Shown here: piece after piece, positions 23,821 through 34,354 of the stretch
Layout: every line of letters begins with the position of its first letter
Position numbering within the stretch: the stretch's first letter is position 1
Assembly: GCA_009869945.1 (NCBI GenBank)
Contig: WIXG01000253.1
Coordinates: forward strand, 52,554 to 116,553
DNA: 64,000 nt
Direction: 5' to 3'
From: Mesaphorura yosii
Lineage: Eukaryota > Arthropoda > Collembola > Poduromorpha > Tullbergiidae
The notes under the pieces: generated by a model
The model's input: the letters and a program-made list of their open reading frames with translations, nothing else
Database searches by the model: none
Told to the model about the DNA's origin: nothing
Position numbers and translations under genes: made by a program

Positions 23821-25535
23821 ATGTGCCCGAAGACTTTCGTAATCTTCATTGTACTCTTCAGCCTGGCGTTTGTAGCAGCCAGAAATCCAGTCATTCAGCA
23901 CTTGCGAGACCTCAATGATAAGGAATTCATTGATGAAGATTCAGAGTTGAATCTATCGCACAAAGTGGAGTACCAGCCTCGACATGTTCATATTTCCTAT
24001 GGAGGTGAGTCCGCTCAAGGCCAAAGTGAACCTGACCAGAATGAAATAGACTTTAGTCTTTGAACATGAGCATTAAACAATGGGCCCGACTATTTAAGCA
24101 CAGACAAATCTACTGAAATGTTTATAACTTGGAGCACTGTTGATAAACCAACATCACGAGCCACTTCTGTGGTTGAGTATGGAGTTGGACATGGATTTCA
24201 TCTTCGTTCTACCGGATCAGCGACGCTATTCGAGGAACCTGGACCGCTCCGGCTTAAGCAATATATTCACCGCGTTAGACTCTCTAACCTGGAACTTGGG
24301 ACGACATACAGTAAGATGAATTATGAAGTTGTGATGTAGTCATTTTTAACATTCAATTTTTCTTTATGATATTACGATTACCTTATATTGCTTGCAGTGT
24401 ACCATTGCGGCAGTGACGATGGATGGTCAAATATTTTTTTCTTCACAACCATGAAGAACGGGACAGAATGGTCACCACGATTTGCTGTTTATGGCGACTT
24501 GGGTTATGAAAACCCAAGGTCTTTGATGAGGATCCAAAAAGAAGTGCAAGATGGGTTGTATGATGCTATTATTCACGTTGGAGATATGGCATACAACCTG
24601 GAAGAGGTAACTTTGGCATCTTTCTTTACACTGATTCTAAAACTGTCCGTGTTCATCCATAGGACGATGGACGGGTCGGTGACGGCTTCATGGAACAACT
24701 GCAACCGATTGCTGCGTACTTGTCATATATGACCTGTCCAGGAAATCATGAGAGTTTTGCGTAAGGAAATAACTCTCGATTCCAGTGGCGATTAGATGCA
24801 ATTGGAACATTCACAATTTCTTATTACAGCAACTTTACTCATTATCGAAATCGGTTCACGATGCCTATGCAAGAATACGAAAACATCTTTTACAGTTGGA
24901 ACATTGGCCCCGTGCACTTCATCGCCATTTCCACCGAAGTGTACCACTATTTAGAGTACGGTCTCAAACCCGTCGTGATGCAGTACGAATGGTTACAGGC
25001 TGATCTGGCCGAAGCTAGCAAGCCAGAAAATCGAGTAGAAAGACCCTGGATAATTGTGTATGGCCACAGACCAATGTACTGCTCTAATGACAACGATGGG
25101 TGTCGCAACAATGAGAGTGCGTCCCGAACAGGACTGCCGTTCACGCACTGGTTCGCATTGGAAGATTTGTTCATGCAGTACGGAGTGGATTTGACCATTT
25201 GGGCGCACGAGCATTCCTATGAACGGTTATGGCCACTGTACAACCACACAGTATTCAACGGGAGCTCCGCGGATCCTTACAAAAATCCAAGAGCCATGGT
25301 TCACATCATCACGGGGTCAGCAGGCTGTGCTGCCGGCCATGATCCATTCCCACCCGCGTCGCGACAAGCATGGTCCGCATTTCGAAGCCCGGAGTACGGA
25401 TACAGCAGGCTACAAGTGCTTAACAAGACACACTTGTATATGGAGCAGGTTTCGGATGATCAGGGTGGCAAAGTCATTGACTCGTTTCATCTCATTCGGG
25501 AGCAGCACACGCCGTACAAAATTCCACCAACTTAA
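23821..25535 (+). CDS. ACP7: Purple acid phosphatase (ACP7-type), secreted or lysosomal
   Basis: Binuclear-metal phosphomonoesterase of the ACP7/PAPL group. Exons: 23821-24004, 24104-24310, 24398-24606, 24663-24760, 24830-25535; 467 residues. A signal peptide is visible (FVIFIVLFSLAFVAA). A fibronectin-III-like N domain carries HISYG and EMFITWST. All five metal-ligand blocks are present: GDLG (Asp about 164), GDMAY (Asp 193, Tyr 196), GNHE (Asn 228, His 229), GHRP (His 311) and AHEHSYER (His 358 and 360). ITGSAGC and the C-terminal HLYMEQV segment match the family. Several N-glycosylation sequons lie in exon 5 (NHT, NGSS, NKT). A poly(A)-type TTTAATAAAC follows about 50 bases after the stop. 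Confidence 0.93.
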
Positions 25536-25873
25536 TACACACATTTCGTGATTACTTCATTTCATTTCGCATATTCACACTCGCCTTTAATAAACAGACA
25601 CACTATTTGTCATTTCTTACATAATCAAGTCCTTTACTCCGGCACTCGCACCCGAGTGCCAGTGCGTTAGCGTTGTGGGTGCTGTCTGTCAAGTAATGCA
25701 ATAATGTGTATGCAACTCCAACAATGAAGATTCCTGTATCTTGCCATTGCCATTGCTTTAGGGAATAAACGCATAAAATGCAAAAAAGCAAGTTTTAATG
25801 ATGATCATTATCTCAAGCGCACAGCACACGACTGGATTCCTGTGTCTTGAAGCAAAAACAAACGCCGTGAACC

Positions 25874-25949
25874 ATGACTCGCTTGGGCTTTGGTTTGGAC
25901 TACGAACGCATGAAACAGGCGTCTTACGACTATGCAAACGTAGAGGAAG
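25874..25949 (+). other. Possible alternative 5' coding exon
   Basis: A 25-codon frame opens with ATG at 25874 and ends at a good GTGAGG donor (DYERMKQASYDYANVEE). Its phase (1) does not fit the phase-0 exon at 26211, so it does not join the four-pass protein as drawn. It may belong to another transcript or be chance. No domain is visible. Confidence 0.2.
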
Positions 25950-26090
25950 GTGAGGGCGTCTTCGCCTTCATTTTTGTAGTTTCTCAGTCTTTTGCATTTT
26001 CACTTTCTTCATCCTGCGAAACCATGCAAAGAGTGAACTCGGTGCGTTAAAGTTCAAGTTGACTGCTGTTACGTTTAAATTTATTCCAAC

Positions 26091-26895
26091 ATGACGGACG
26101 AGACTCAGGACAAAGTGCTGCTAATTGCAGTGCTGGAAATCGTAAGTTAGATTGTGCTCCAATTAAAATTTCTTAGTCTCACGAAATCTTTTTCTATTTT
26201 CTACTTACAGATTTTCCTAACATTTATTGCGATATTCTCAATCGGCTTCATCAGCGTCCCCAACTTATTCATCCAAGGCGCAATTGATCGGGCGAATCAC
26301 AGCCGTTTTGATAAAGACCCGCCTGAGGAAGACGAACCCGACTATGAAGGAATTGAAAGCGGTGTGACTCAGGCACTTATTTTTGTGGATTTCTTTCTCA
26401 GTAAGTAATCAGGTCTGAAATTGTCCAAATTATTGAAGTTATGCTGCAAGTTGCAGCAAGACTATTAATTGCAATCTTGCCCCTTTATTACGCAGTGTTC
26501 CATCTCATTGCTCATACGCTCATTGTAATTGGATTTAACGCAGCTGCGAAGACGGTTAGCCAGACTTTGAAACGAATTATGAGTTCAAATGATACCCAGC
26601 ATAATTTCTGCGTTCTATTGTGCAGAGAGAACACAAGAAATTCTTGCCCTGGTTAATTTTCAACTGCATTCTGCTCCCTGCCGTTCTGGCCCTCACAATT
26701 TATGGTTTTGTGCAATATTGCTGTGTGCCAGTCGCCGCTTTCAATCACGTCCTGAACGTAATTTTCATCGTGTACAAAGGATGGGCGATGATTACCGTTT
26801 TCATGTACGTGAAGGAGCTCCGTGATCGAGTCGCACTCAATGACCGGTACGGGGCTGAAAAGAGCGCCGAGGCTGACGACGACGGTAACTACTAA
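26091..26895 (+). CDS. Four-pass transmembrane protein, unknown family (tandem copy 1)
   Basis: Exons: 26091-26141, 26211-26400, 26457-26554, 26626-26895; 202 residues. There are four hydrophobic segments: residues about 9-30 (VLLIAVLEIIFLTFIAIFS), a first loop with a run of Asp/Glu (DPPEEDEPDYEG), then TM2 around RLLIAILPLYYAVFHLIAH, TM3 (WLIFNCILLPAVLALTIYGF) and TM4 (VLNVIFIVYKGWAMITVFMYV). The C-terminal tail is short and acidic. The HKKFLPWL motif before TM3 resembles SKLHGWVL at the same point in the next gene, suggesting tandem paralogues. Arthropods have several such small four-pass families of unknown role; I cannot name one with confidence. Confidence 0.7.
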
Positions 26896-27994
26896 CGACT
26901 AGCGCCTTGCCTGCAGTTTCTTGAAGCGAAACGCAAACGCAAGACTAATGCCCTCATTCGTTTGTCTGGTTGCAGATTAAAAAGACCAAAACCCAAGTGT
27001 TCTGATTGTAAAAGTGTATTATATTTGTCCCCATTTTAATTGAGCGTTGAATTCAAGCATGCAATTGTTTTTCAATAAGTTTGTTTTTGACATTTGTCTA
27101 ATAATAAGCGTTAGCATAAGTGCACTGATGCTGTAATACGGTGGCTACTTGTAATTTATATGTTGAGCTTTTAATGCTGTTCATTAAACATTGTATATTT
27201 GTTACCTCCTTCAATTAGGCAAGCATTGCCAATTTATACTTGAACGAAGCATAAATTTAGCATGCACATTTTTCAACCCCGTTGGCAGTTAGTACAACAG
27301 ACCTTCGTTCACCAGTATCATAAAAGGTTAAAAGAGATTTTCGCATGTAATGTAAGCCAGCTCATGAGCGATTCACCTGTACGCATGTAAAGCGAGGGGA
27401 ATTAGCTTCAATACATCTTCTCTTCTACGTTTTATCATACTCTCCATCCTTTCTTAAACAGTTGTACGTATGCATTGTTGTACGATGTATGAAGTAAACA
27501 CAAGAATGTACACAAGACACAAGGGATTCCAAGGCCATCCTGTCCCTCTGCCTCTTCGTTTCGCAGTGGCACCTTTGATTTGTTGTGTTTGGGTTTCTAT
27601 AGAGGTGAATTATAAAGCTAATGATGGACCTGCGATTTTTGGACACGAAACCAAAATAGCATTCTATTATTTAGTACGTGCGTGCGTACAGCGTGTTCCA
27701 CATTTCATTATTATGTCACTCACACTTCCTCCTCGATTGTACACGGAGCTAAAGTGAACACAATTCGCTCTCTCTTTGCCTTTGCCGTGGAAGGCGTAGG
27801 ACAACAATGAAGCTCAGCTGTAAAATAGAAGTGAGTGAAATTGCGCAATATTGGTCTTAGCTCAACGTCACAGTACATTGTACTTAAATATTCTACAAAT
27901 TAATGTGAGTTCAGTCAACCTTTAACCTTCCCATGTGGTGCTCGTGAATAATAGTTAAGCAGAAGCTGCCAATTCGGAATACCCCAAGTACAAA
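26896..27994. other. Intergenic between the two four-pass genes
   Basis: About 1.1 kb, AT-rich. It contains the 3' UTR of the first gene and the upstream region of the second. No coding or repeat feature that I can support. Confidence 0.45.
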
Positions 27995-29235
27995 ATGTCG
28001 ACTCGTTCAGTGCGATCAGTCCGATCAGGTGGGAGCTGGCAGAGTAAACAATACGACCCACGGAAAGTCGAGAGACTGGAGAGATGGTGTCGTGCCATAA
28101 TGCTCACAGATTATGTAAGTTTTAACTAAGTTGTATTTTAATTATTCAGTTACCTTCCATTATCATGACTGATTAACTCATATAACATGCTGCTCGGGCA
28201 TTTTAAATCAGGTAGTAAGTTGTGATATTTGGTTTGATGACTGAATAAGACAAGCAATGTTTAGTCCACGGATAATAATCACGAGATTTATTTTGCCTTT
28301 CAGGTTGTTTGTGGCCTTGGTGCCATCAGTCTCCTGCTCCTCATGTGCCTGCCGCAGTACTTTCGTGATTTCGTGTTCCGTGCGATAGATGAGATGGATT
28401 ATGATATCCAGCGTAAGGAGGAGATGAAGCCGTTCTATGAACACGTGCTGATTCCCATCATACTAGCCGCAATGGCATTGGTCTTACTGGCGCATTTCGC
28501 CCTGACCCTTGTACTGTCGTTCGGAATCTCGAAGGTACGCCCCACTCGCCAACTCAAGTCGAACAATTTAGCTTACATACATATTAATGTTGTTTTGTTT
28601 ATTTCCAGCCAAAGCTTTCCAAGCTTCACGGCTGGGTTCTGGTCCAAATCGTGGTATCAATGATCACGTCACTCTGCATTCTCATTCTAGCTTTACGATT
28701 TTCTCAGTACTTTCTCGGATTTCTTCCTTTCATCTTATTTCATCTTTATCGTTTCGCAAGCATCGTAGTCGTATTTCAGTTCGAGCAGGCTCTCATTGTC
28801 GAAGACGAGCGACATCGTAAAAAACCGATAAATTATACGCTGACACGAAGCAGTTCGCCAACACCGTCAAGCTTTTCTTCAAAGTCTCCGTCCGTGCAAC
28901 AGTTTCAGTACACGATACCAATCACGCCACCACAAGTCAAACGCATCCATTACAAGAATGGAGAGCCTAAACTAATCATTCTCAAGGAACCTGAAGTACG
29001 ACGAATACTGTCAAGTGGGCTCCTTAAAAATGTAGCAGCCACGCACACGCACCAGAACGGAGGAGCTAAAGCGAACCCAACGAATCAGCACTTTCAGCCA
29101 GTGACGCTTCCCAAGTCACCAAAATCCGGGAGGCGGACACTACCGCCGAAAGTTGCGTCAGGTGCCATCATAGCCAACGGAAACACGATAGGGACACCAA
29201 GGAGTGGTGTGCGGCGGAAAGAAACGGAAATATAG
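27995..29235 (+). CDS. Four-pass transmembrane protein with long basic tail (tandem copy 2)
   Basis: Exons: 27995-28114, 28304-28534, 28609-29235; 325 residues, phase 0 at both introns. The N-terminus is Arg/Ser-rich (MSTRSVRSVRSG). TM1 (VVCGLGAISLLLLMCLP) is followed by a roughly 45-residue loop with charged residues (FRAIDEMDYDIQRKEEM), then TM2 (LIPIILAAMALVLLAHFALTL), SKLHGW, TM3 (VLVQIVVSMITSLCILIL) and TM4 ending in FASIVVVFQFEQALIVEDE. The remaining 130 or so residues form a cytoplasmic tail rich in Ser, Pro, Lys and Arg. The membrane part has the same plan and loop lengths as the gene at 26091-26895. The start was chosen as the first ATG with a coding-like exon and a consensus donor. 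Confidence 0.75.
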
Positions 29236-29899
29236 TATGCAATTTAAGTTTAACACTTTAATATCTCATTTTGTACCTTGTTATCTTACGCTCTGCTGGC
29301 TTTAAGCAAATAATGACTCAATTCTGTTCAGAATTTATCTGAGAAGTCTTTCTTTATTTTAAATACCAAGAAATAAATATATGTAATGTTATTTTTTATT
29401 GTTTTATTACCAATCTTCAATTTCGCATCTGCAAATTTCTTGGTTGATATTTCTTGATAATAAAGAGAACATTTGTTTTGAGTACAAGGTGTACGTGTGC
29501 ACGGCCGCGTCGTGTCGTGATCGTGGTTCCCCATTCTCCGTTCACTTCCATATCAAACACCACATTAATCAATCAGTCAGTACGTATTGGGCGATCGAAA
29601 AGAAGTGAAGATGAAATGCAACATTTCATGAGTGCATATTAAATCAGCTTGTGTGTACATATTGTTATTGCTTATATCGTACATTCGTACGCATTCTCTT
29701 TACGTGACTGAATGACCATCACAATTTTTGAATGAATTTGATACAATACAATTATGTGCAATTATGCGTGGTGAATCTTCATAATCGCCCATTCATCCTT
29801 AACTGACTTGCGTTGAGTCTTCGAGACGATTCAGTAATCGTTTTTGTCTTGGGTCGTCAACACAGCAGATTCTGCCACGCAATTGTGTAATAATCAAAA
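29236..29899. other. Intergenic upstream of cuticle protein gene
   Basis: About 660 bp, AT-rich with AAATAAATATAT near 29370. No gene seen. It should contain the cuticle-protein promoter towards the right. Confidence 0.4.
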
Positions 29900-30425
29900 A
29901 TGAAAGTAAGTTCGCATCATAGTTCTTACGTGAGTACAAGCTTGTTTGCAGAAGTTCCAGCTGCAGTCAAATGCATTTCGAATTACCATTGCAGACGGCG
30001 TTTGTTGCCATTTTACTGGCCTGCGCGGCTTCCGCGCTAGCAGCTCCACAATTTCAGCCCCGGCAAGTCGTTGTGAAGCAGGTGGTAGAGAAGGTCGTTC
30101 CGTACACCATTTCGGAGTACAACGAGAAGAACCCCGATGGAAGTTACAGATTCGGGTAAGCATAGCAAACGTCAAACGTTGGCTCATGACTACAAGAAAA
30201 CTAAAGACTCATTCAGATGACCCGAATTATCTCAGATATGAATTAAGTGACGGCACCAAACAGCAAGAAGAAGGAACCCCACATTTGGTCGGCGACCAGA
30301 TCCGTGTGTTCGCAAGAGGCTTCTACTCGTACATCGACCCGGAAGGCCAGGTTCACACAAGAAACTATCAGACCGATGAAGCTGGATTCCATGTTCAGGG
30401 GAATGACGTTCATCCAGGATTGTAA
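29900..30425 (+). CDS. R&R (chitin_bind_4) cuticle protein, RR-1-like
   Basis: Secreted structural protein that binds chitin through the Rebers-Riddiford domain. Exons: 29900-29905 (only ATG AAA), 29995-30155, 30236-30425; 118 residues. A minute first exon followed by a signal-peptide exon is the classic layout of arthropod cuticle genes. The signal peptide MKTAFVAILLACAASALAA ends before APQFQP. The R&R core runs DGSYRFGYELSDGTKQQEEG ... GFYSYIDPEGQVHTRNYQ ... DEAGFHVQGNDVH. The exon 3 acceptor (CTCAG at 30231-30235) was chosen because it restores FGYELSDGT; nearby alternatives put extra or stop codons inside the domain. AATAAATGC follows near 30490. Confidence 0.9.
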
Positions 30426-30592
30426 AGCGAGAAAAAGAGTTCGACAGCCAAACGAACTTTCATAATGTTCATCTTAACAACGTGCCTAAAATAAATGCTC
30501 AATATATTTTTGTATGCAATTACTTATTTTAATCCTTCAATGAAGTCTTTCAATTAAACAAAGAAAGGGCCCAAAGCTGGTTGGATTTTGGA

Positions 30593-31386
30593 TTAGTGTT
30601 CGCCCGGAAAGTACTTCTTCACATCGATCTCCTCGTTGTCCATCCACCATGCTTCAATCAATTGCTCAATGTATCGCTGATTCATAAGCTTTTTAATTCT
30701 GCAAGATACCATTTGCGCTTGAATTAGTTCGCAAGTTGGCTTTACTTAGGAGTTGAAAGACTTACACTTCCGAAAATGGCTTTGTCAACTTGGAGCCTTT
30801 GGGAAAGCCAATTGCGTAATTGTTCACAAATTTTCCAACTCTGACTTCGAAAGTATTTGAAAAGTCGACGACAGCTTCTCGTTCCTTCGTCACTGTGAAG
30901 GCCGCAAGTCCAATGTCGACAACCTGTTTAGAATTAGGCAATTGCATTCGCAGTGGGCTATAATTTTGCGCCGTCGAATTAAGCCTGCCTTATTTTTCAA
31001 CACCCCGATGATTCCGTTCCATTCTTGATCCGCTTGGGACTGCAATTTTCCATACTCGCCTTCTACCGTCTCAACAATGAATGTGAAGTTTAGGTCTTGG
31101 GAAATCTTTTCAAGCAGCTGTATCATGAATCCCTTGAAGCAGACATTTTGCTTCTTTAAATTGGTCTTGACTGCCTCCGAAATCGAAACGGTGCAGTTTG
31201 CATCGGTGTACTCGTCCACAAATGGTGTGTCCTAAATTACGTCAGCTGTCATAACATTTCTTTAAGCGTGTAGAAAAATTACATAACACGTACGGTAATT
31301 ATCACAATTCGATGTATCTCCGGGCCCGACGCTCCAGATTCGTAGAAGATTGCCAGGCAAGCTAGCAAGCAGAGAAGAACCTTCAT
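30593..31386 (-). CDS. Secreted, shortened glutamate-receptor/SBP-type ligand-binding protein
   Basis: Exons: 31386-31294, 31231-30989, 30923-30766, 30698-30593; 199 residues. The signal peptide (VLLCLLACLAIFY) is clear. The next part matches lobe 1 of the ionotropic glutamate receptor ligand domain and bacterial family-3 solute-binding proteins: KGFMIQLLEKISQDLNFTF, NGIIGVLKNK, then DIGLAAFTVTKEREAVVDFS. The text then jumps to NYAIGFPKGSKL and a final helix ending EAWW, which belong at the end of lobe 2. About 100 residues of lobe 2 and all channel helices are absent, and no transmembrane segment is present. The intron between exons 2 and 3 appears to use a GC donor (AAG|GCAGG). It might bind a small amino-acid-like ligand extracellularly or be a decayed copy. 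Fold assignment confident, function not. Confidence 0.75.
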
Positions 31387-32345
31387 GATTGTTGAAATGT
31401 ATATGTTGAAATGCATAGATGTTATAATTTCTGCGATATGATTAGTTTCATGATCTCATGTCATTCTTCATGCCTCGCGTGTATTAAATTTAAATTGCTC
31501 GCCGTTCTAACTGTACACGAGCTTTTGCTTGCAATTATTGTGTAGGTGGGCGTATTTTGGTATTTAAGGAGTTGAAGAGGCATCGGAAATGACAAACAAG
31601 CTTTTGACATTTGAATGAGGAATGAGTGTAAAATAACCGGATCTTCCTCATCTGCTTAAGTTGATCATGAGTTCGTGATGGGTTGCGAACTTCATTCATT
31701 TGCATCATTCCGTGATTCCTATCATATCAAAGTCCCAAGGCGTATGGTATGGAAATTTTCATGGTTCCAAGAATGCTGAAAAGATTTACTCCAAGTGATC
31801 ACCCTCAAAGCCACGGGCACCTGAAGTCGTTTCTTTCTCACGTCATAGTTCCAATCTGTAAGCAATCCAAATTCACAAATGTCCTCCAAATTACAGACAG
31901 ACTACTCTTCTTTCTTGCAACCTGCTTGCTTCATCGGTCTCTCGCTGTGTACCTTTGTACCAATTATCGTAACAGTTAAATTAATCGTGTGCTAATTGAA
32001 ATTTTGCTCGACTTCTTATTCACCTTGAACAAATTTAAATTAAATGAAATTGATATTCCCAAGAAGAGGCAAATCCTCTTACGTGTAATTCATTTATTGA
32101 ACTCGTTTGTTATAAACTGAACGTGTTGAAGATATTCCTGAGAACTGACGACTTCTACGAGCTACGAAGAAAAAACTACGTTTTGTTTATACGAAATGTC
32201 ACATAACAACTCGCAAGTCAAAGTGAACGAGTTCACGTGCAAAATTCCACAGAAAAATACCTACAAGCGGAGGATGGCGACGAAGGCAGTCACATTTAAA
32301 ATCAGCAGGTGATCGACTCAACGAGTTCATTTAAGGTAAATTGAT
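31387..32345. other. Intergenic, no gene seen
   Basis: About 960 bp between the divergent ligand-binding gene (minus) and the growth-factor gene (plus). It presumably holds both promoters. No supported coding region. Confidence 0.45.
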
Positions 32346-32346
32346 G

Positions 32347-32373
32347 CATAAAAAGGCCACACTCGATCAGTTA
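32347..32373 (+). promoter_or_regulatory. Core promoter of the PDGF/VEGF-like gene
   Basis: A TATA-like CATAAAAAGG at 32347-32356 is followed 10-17 bases later by ATCAGTTA (32366-32373), an arthropod-type initiator; the usual TATA to initiator spacing is nearer 25-30. Transcription would start near 32368 and give a 5' UTR of about 190 bases. An upstream frame (32397-32555, 52 codons) lies in that UTR and stops one base before the main ATG, so it could lower translation by reinitiation. Confidence 0.4.
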
Positions 32374-32556
32374 GTCGTCAGTGGACCATCGTAACAATGA
32401 GTGGCTGGAGAGATAAAGTCGATAAATTTTGTGATCGCAATTCTTCCTTAAGAAGCAGTCTGACATTTAACGAGCAGATTGACACTGACATTGTGGTGGT
32501 GCAGTCAAAGCCTCAAGTGTTTAACCTTTCAATTTGCACAGTCTTCCTGTATTGAA

Positions 32557-33166
32557 ATGAGCTCCTCGCATCTGTTTTGCAAGTTAATCCTTGTATCCTT
32601 ATCTCTGGGCGTTGCAGAACCACGCCATAGGCACTCTGGATCTCGAACGCTGGCCATCGACCGAGAATTTGCAAATCGGGTAAGTACAATTTTGACCGTA
32701 TCTTTGCTAGAAATCGCACGTTGGAGATTTCCGGTATTGTGTGTGATTTGCAGTTGATTGATTTGCGAGCGTGGTCGTGCTCTCAGCCTAAACCAAGACT
32801 AGTTTACATCCACGAAGAGAATCCGACACGGATTACGTCAAATGTTCAGTGGATACCTCCGGTCGCAGTACTTCACCGATGTGAACAACACGCTGGTAAG
32901 CAACTTGGGCTTGTGGCCATCTTACATAAGTACTCGGAATGCGCTAAATGGATGAATTATTGTTTGCAGGATGCTGCTTTAATTATCCGACCTTCGTTTG
33001 CAAGCCAATTCGGACGGAGCAAGTCTCTGTGTTGTTCAAGCAGTTAAACGTGCTCACGTACGAGCAGTCATACGAAAAACTGACGTTCACAAATCATACA
33101 GAATGTAACTGCGTCAGCACAGTGAACTCGTCAACATCGACCACAAGTGCACGTTCAAGAGCGTGA
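32557..33166 (+). CDS. PDGF/VEGF-domain growth factor (Pvf-like)
   Basis: Secreted cystine-knot ligand for a PDGF/VEGF receptor tyrosine kinase. Exons: 32557-32679, 32754-32895, 32970-33166; 153 residues, phases 0 and 1. The signal peptide is LFCKLILVSLSLGVA. The growth-factor domain (about residues 48-135) shows the first knot cysteine in WSCSQPKPR, then WIPPVAVLHRCEQHAGCC (the Pro-x-Arg-Cys...Gly-Cys-Cys signature; a Cys often found before PP is replaced by Ile), VCKP and the closing CNC. The chain is short, with a Ser/Thr-rich tail and no long basic retention region. Orthology to a particular arthropod Pvf cannot be decided from this alone. Confidence 0.85.
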
Positions 33167-33463
33167 CGGTCAGCGGGCGTTAACGATGGTGGGGGAGACT
33201 TCGACGATGGTAATCCTGAGCCAGAGTTAACGTCCTACTCACAATCAGCGCTCAATTCGTTAATGACTCACGAAGACAACGCTCACAAAATGGACGGATT
33301 TATCCTATCCGCAAATAGTGCTTGCATACTGATAGTGAAGAAAATGGAATTGTGTTTATTTTTGTTACCACTTCTTAGTTATTATCTTTGTACCAAGCAA
33401 ATTATTAACTGAAATACAAGCTTTAATTGTTTGACCGACAATCTACTCATCATTAATAAATCC

Positions 33464-34201
33464 TTATGGGCAGAATACGACTTCGTAGCTGGAGGAGAAT
33501 GGGACTGTGCTCCTGCATGCAAACATGCTGGTTTCATCGTCATATGCATACGAGTATGCGTCCGGGCATTGATTCTTAAAGATTCTAGAGTAGTCCGATG
33601 GTTGAGGGCACGTGTCACGATTGTACGGAGGTTCCGGACAACAGTACTGCCCCTCCCTTGTCGCAGTGCACGCTGACTTGCAGGCCACAAGCTCTCCGTT
33701 TTTACCGTATTGCTTAAATTCGGCCGGGCACACGCCAAAAGTGAATGCGCAGTCTACATTCCTGCACTTGCTGTCCATATTTACCGTGCCGGATACCGGT
33801 CGAATGGATATCGGGAGGTTGAAACCGTCGACGAGACTGATGTCCCAAAAGTCGAGGTCGTTCCACTGATCGAGACCAAATTCAGCCAGCGTGACTGCAT
33901 CAAAAGTCGTCCGCGTCCCTCCGCACTGCAGCTGCCCACAATCTCCAGTGTCGCAGTTCTGGCCATTCGCGTCGCAACCAGTGCGTCCCCAAATTCGACC
34001 TGACGTCCACTTATTTATGGCCGTGAATGTTTGTGAGTTCCCCGAGTCCAGCCTAAATCCACCACCCAATGGAACATCGTTGTCTCCGTGTGTGCCAACC
34101 CACACGGTTTGCGAGCATTGATTCCTGACAGTGAATTGATGAGCGCCACTGGCGAGTGCCAAGACAGACAGGAAAGATAGGACTCTCAAAATCCTGTTCA
34201 T
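33464..34201 (-). CDS. Thaumatin-like protein (PR-5 family)
   Basis: Single coding exon, 245 residues, with a signal peptide (LRVLSFLSVLALASG). The mature protein carries 16 cysteines, the full complement for eight disulfides of a long-form thaumatin-like protein. It has the family segments QFTVRNQC, WGRTGC, TGDCG, TLAEF, DFWDISLVDGFNLPI, CRNVDC, CKSAC, CCPEPPYNRDTC and the C-terminal MFAC...VVFCP. These also supply acidic residues lining the inter-domain cleft. In plants the family acts in defence, with some members cleaving beta-1,3-glucan; animal members occur in several arthropods. A 62 bp intron (34219-34280) lies in the 5' UTR. The downstream (lower-numbered) stretch 33167-33463 holds no gene. 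Confidence 0.93.
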   Translation of the reverse strand: MNRILRVLSFLSVLALASGAHQFTVRNQCSQTVWVGTHGDNDVPLGGGFRLDSGNSQTFTAINKWTSGRIWGRTGCDANGQNCDTGDCGQLQCGGTRTTFDAVTLAEFGLDQWNDLDFWDISLVDGFNLPISIRPVSGTVNMDSKCRNVDCAFTFGVCPAEFKQYGKNGELVACKSACTATREGQYCCPEPPYNRDTCPQPSDYSRIFKNQCPDAYSYAYDDETSMFACRSTVPFSSSYEVVFCP

Positions 34202-34346
34202 GTTGAAGTTCGTGGAATCTGAAATAGCAAAAACAAATTAATTTTAATTACAAGCTGGACTTCTTTCGTCATGGGCTTACCTGGTTGAAGATTACGAGCA
34301 GATTAATTGGTACTAGAATGTTGCGATAAAGCTCTAAATGAGCTTC

Positions 34347-34354
34347 TTTTTATA
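34347..34354 (-). promoter_or_regulatory. TATA box of the thaumatin-like gene
   Basis: On the minus strand TATAAAAA sits about 145 bp upstream of the start codon. Transcription from near 34320 would include the first non-coding exon that ends at the donor GTAAGCCC (34281/34280). Motif and distance evidence only. Confidence 0.4.
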
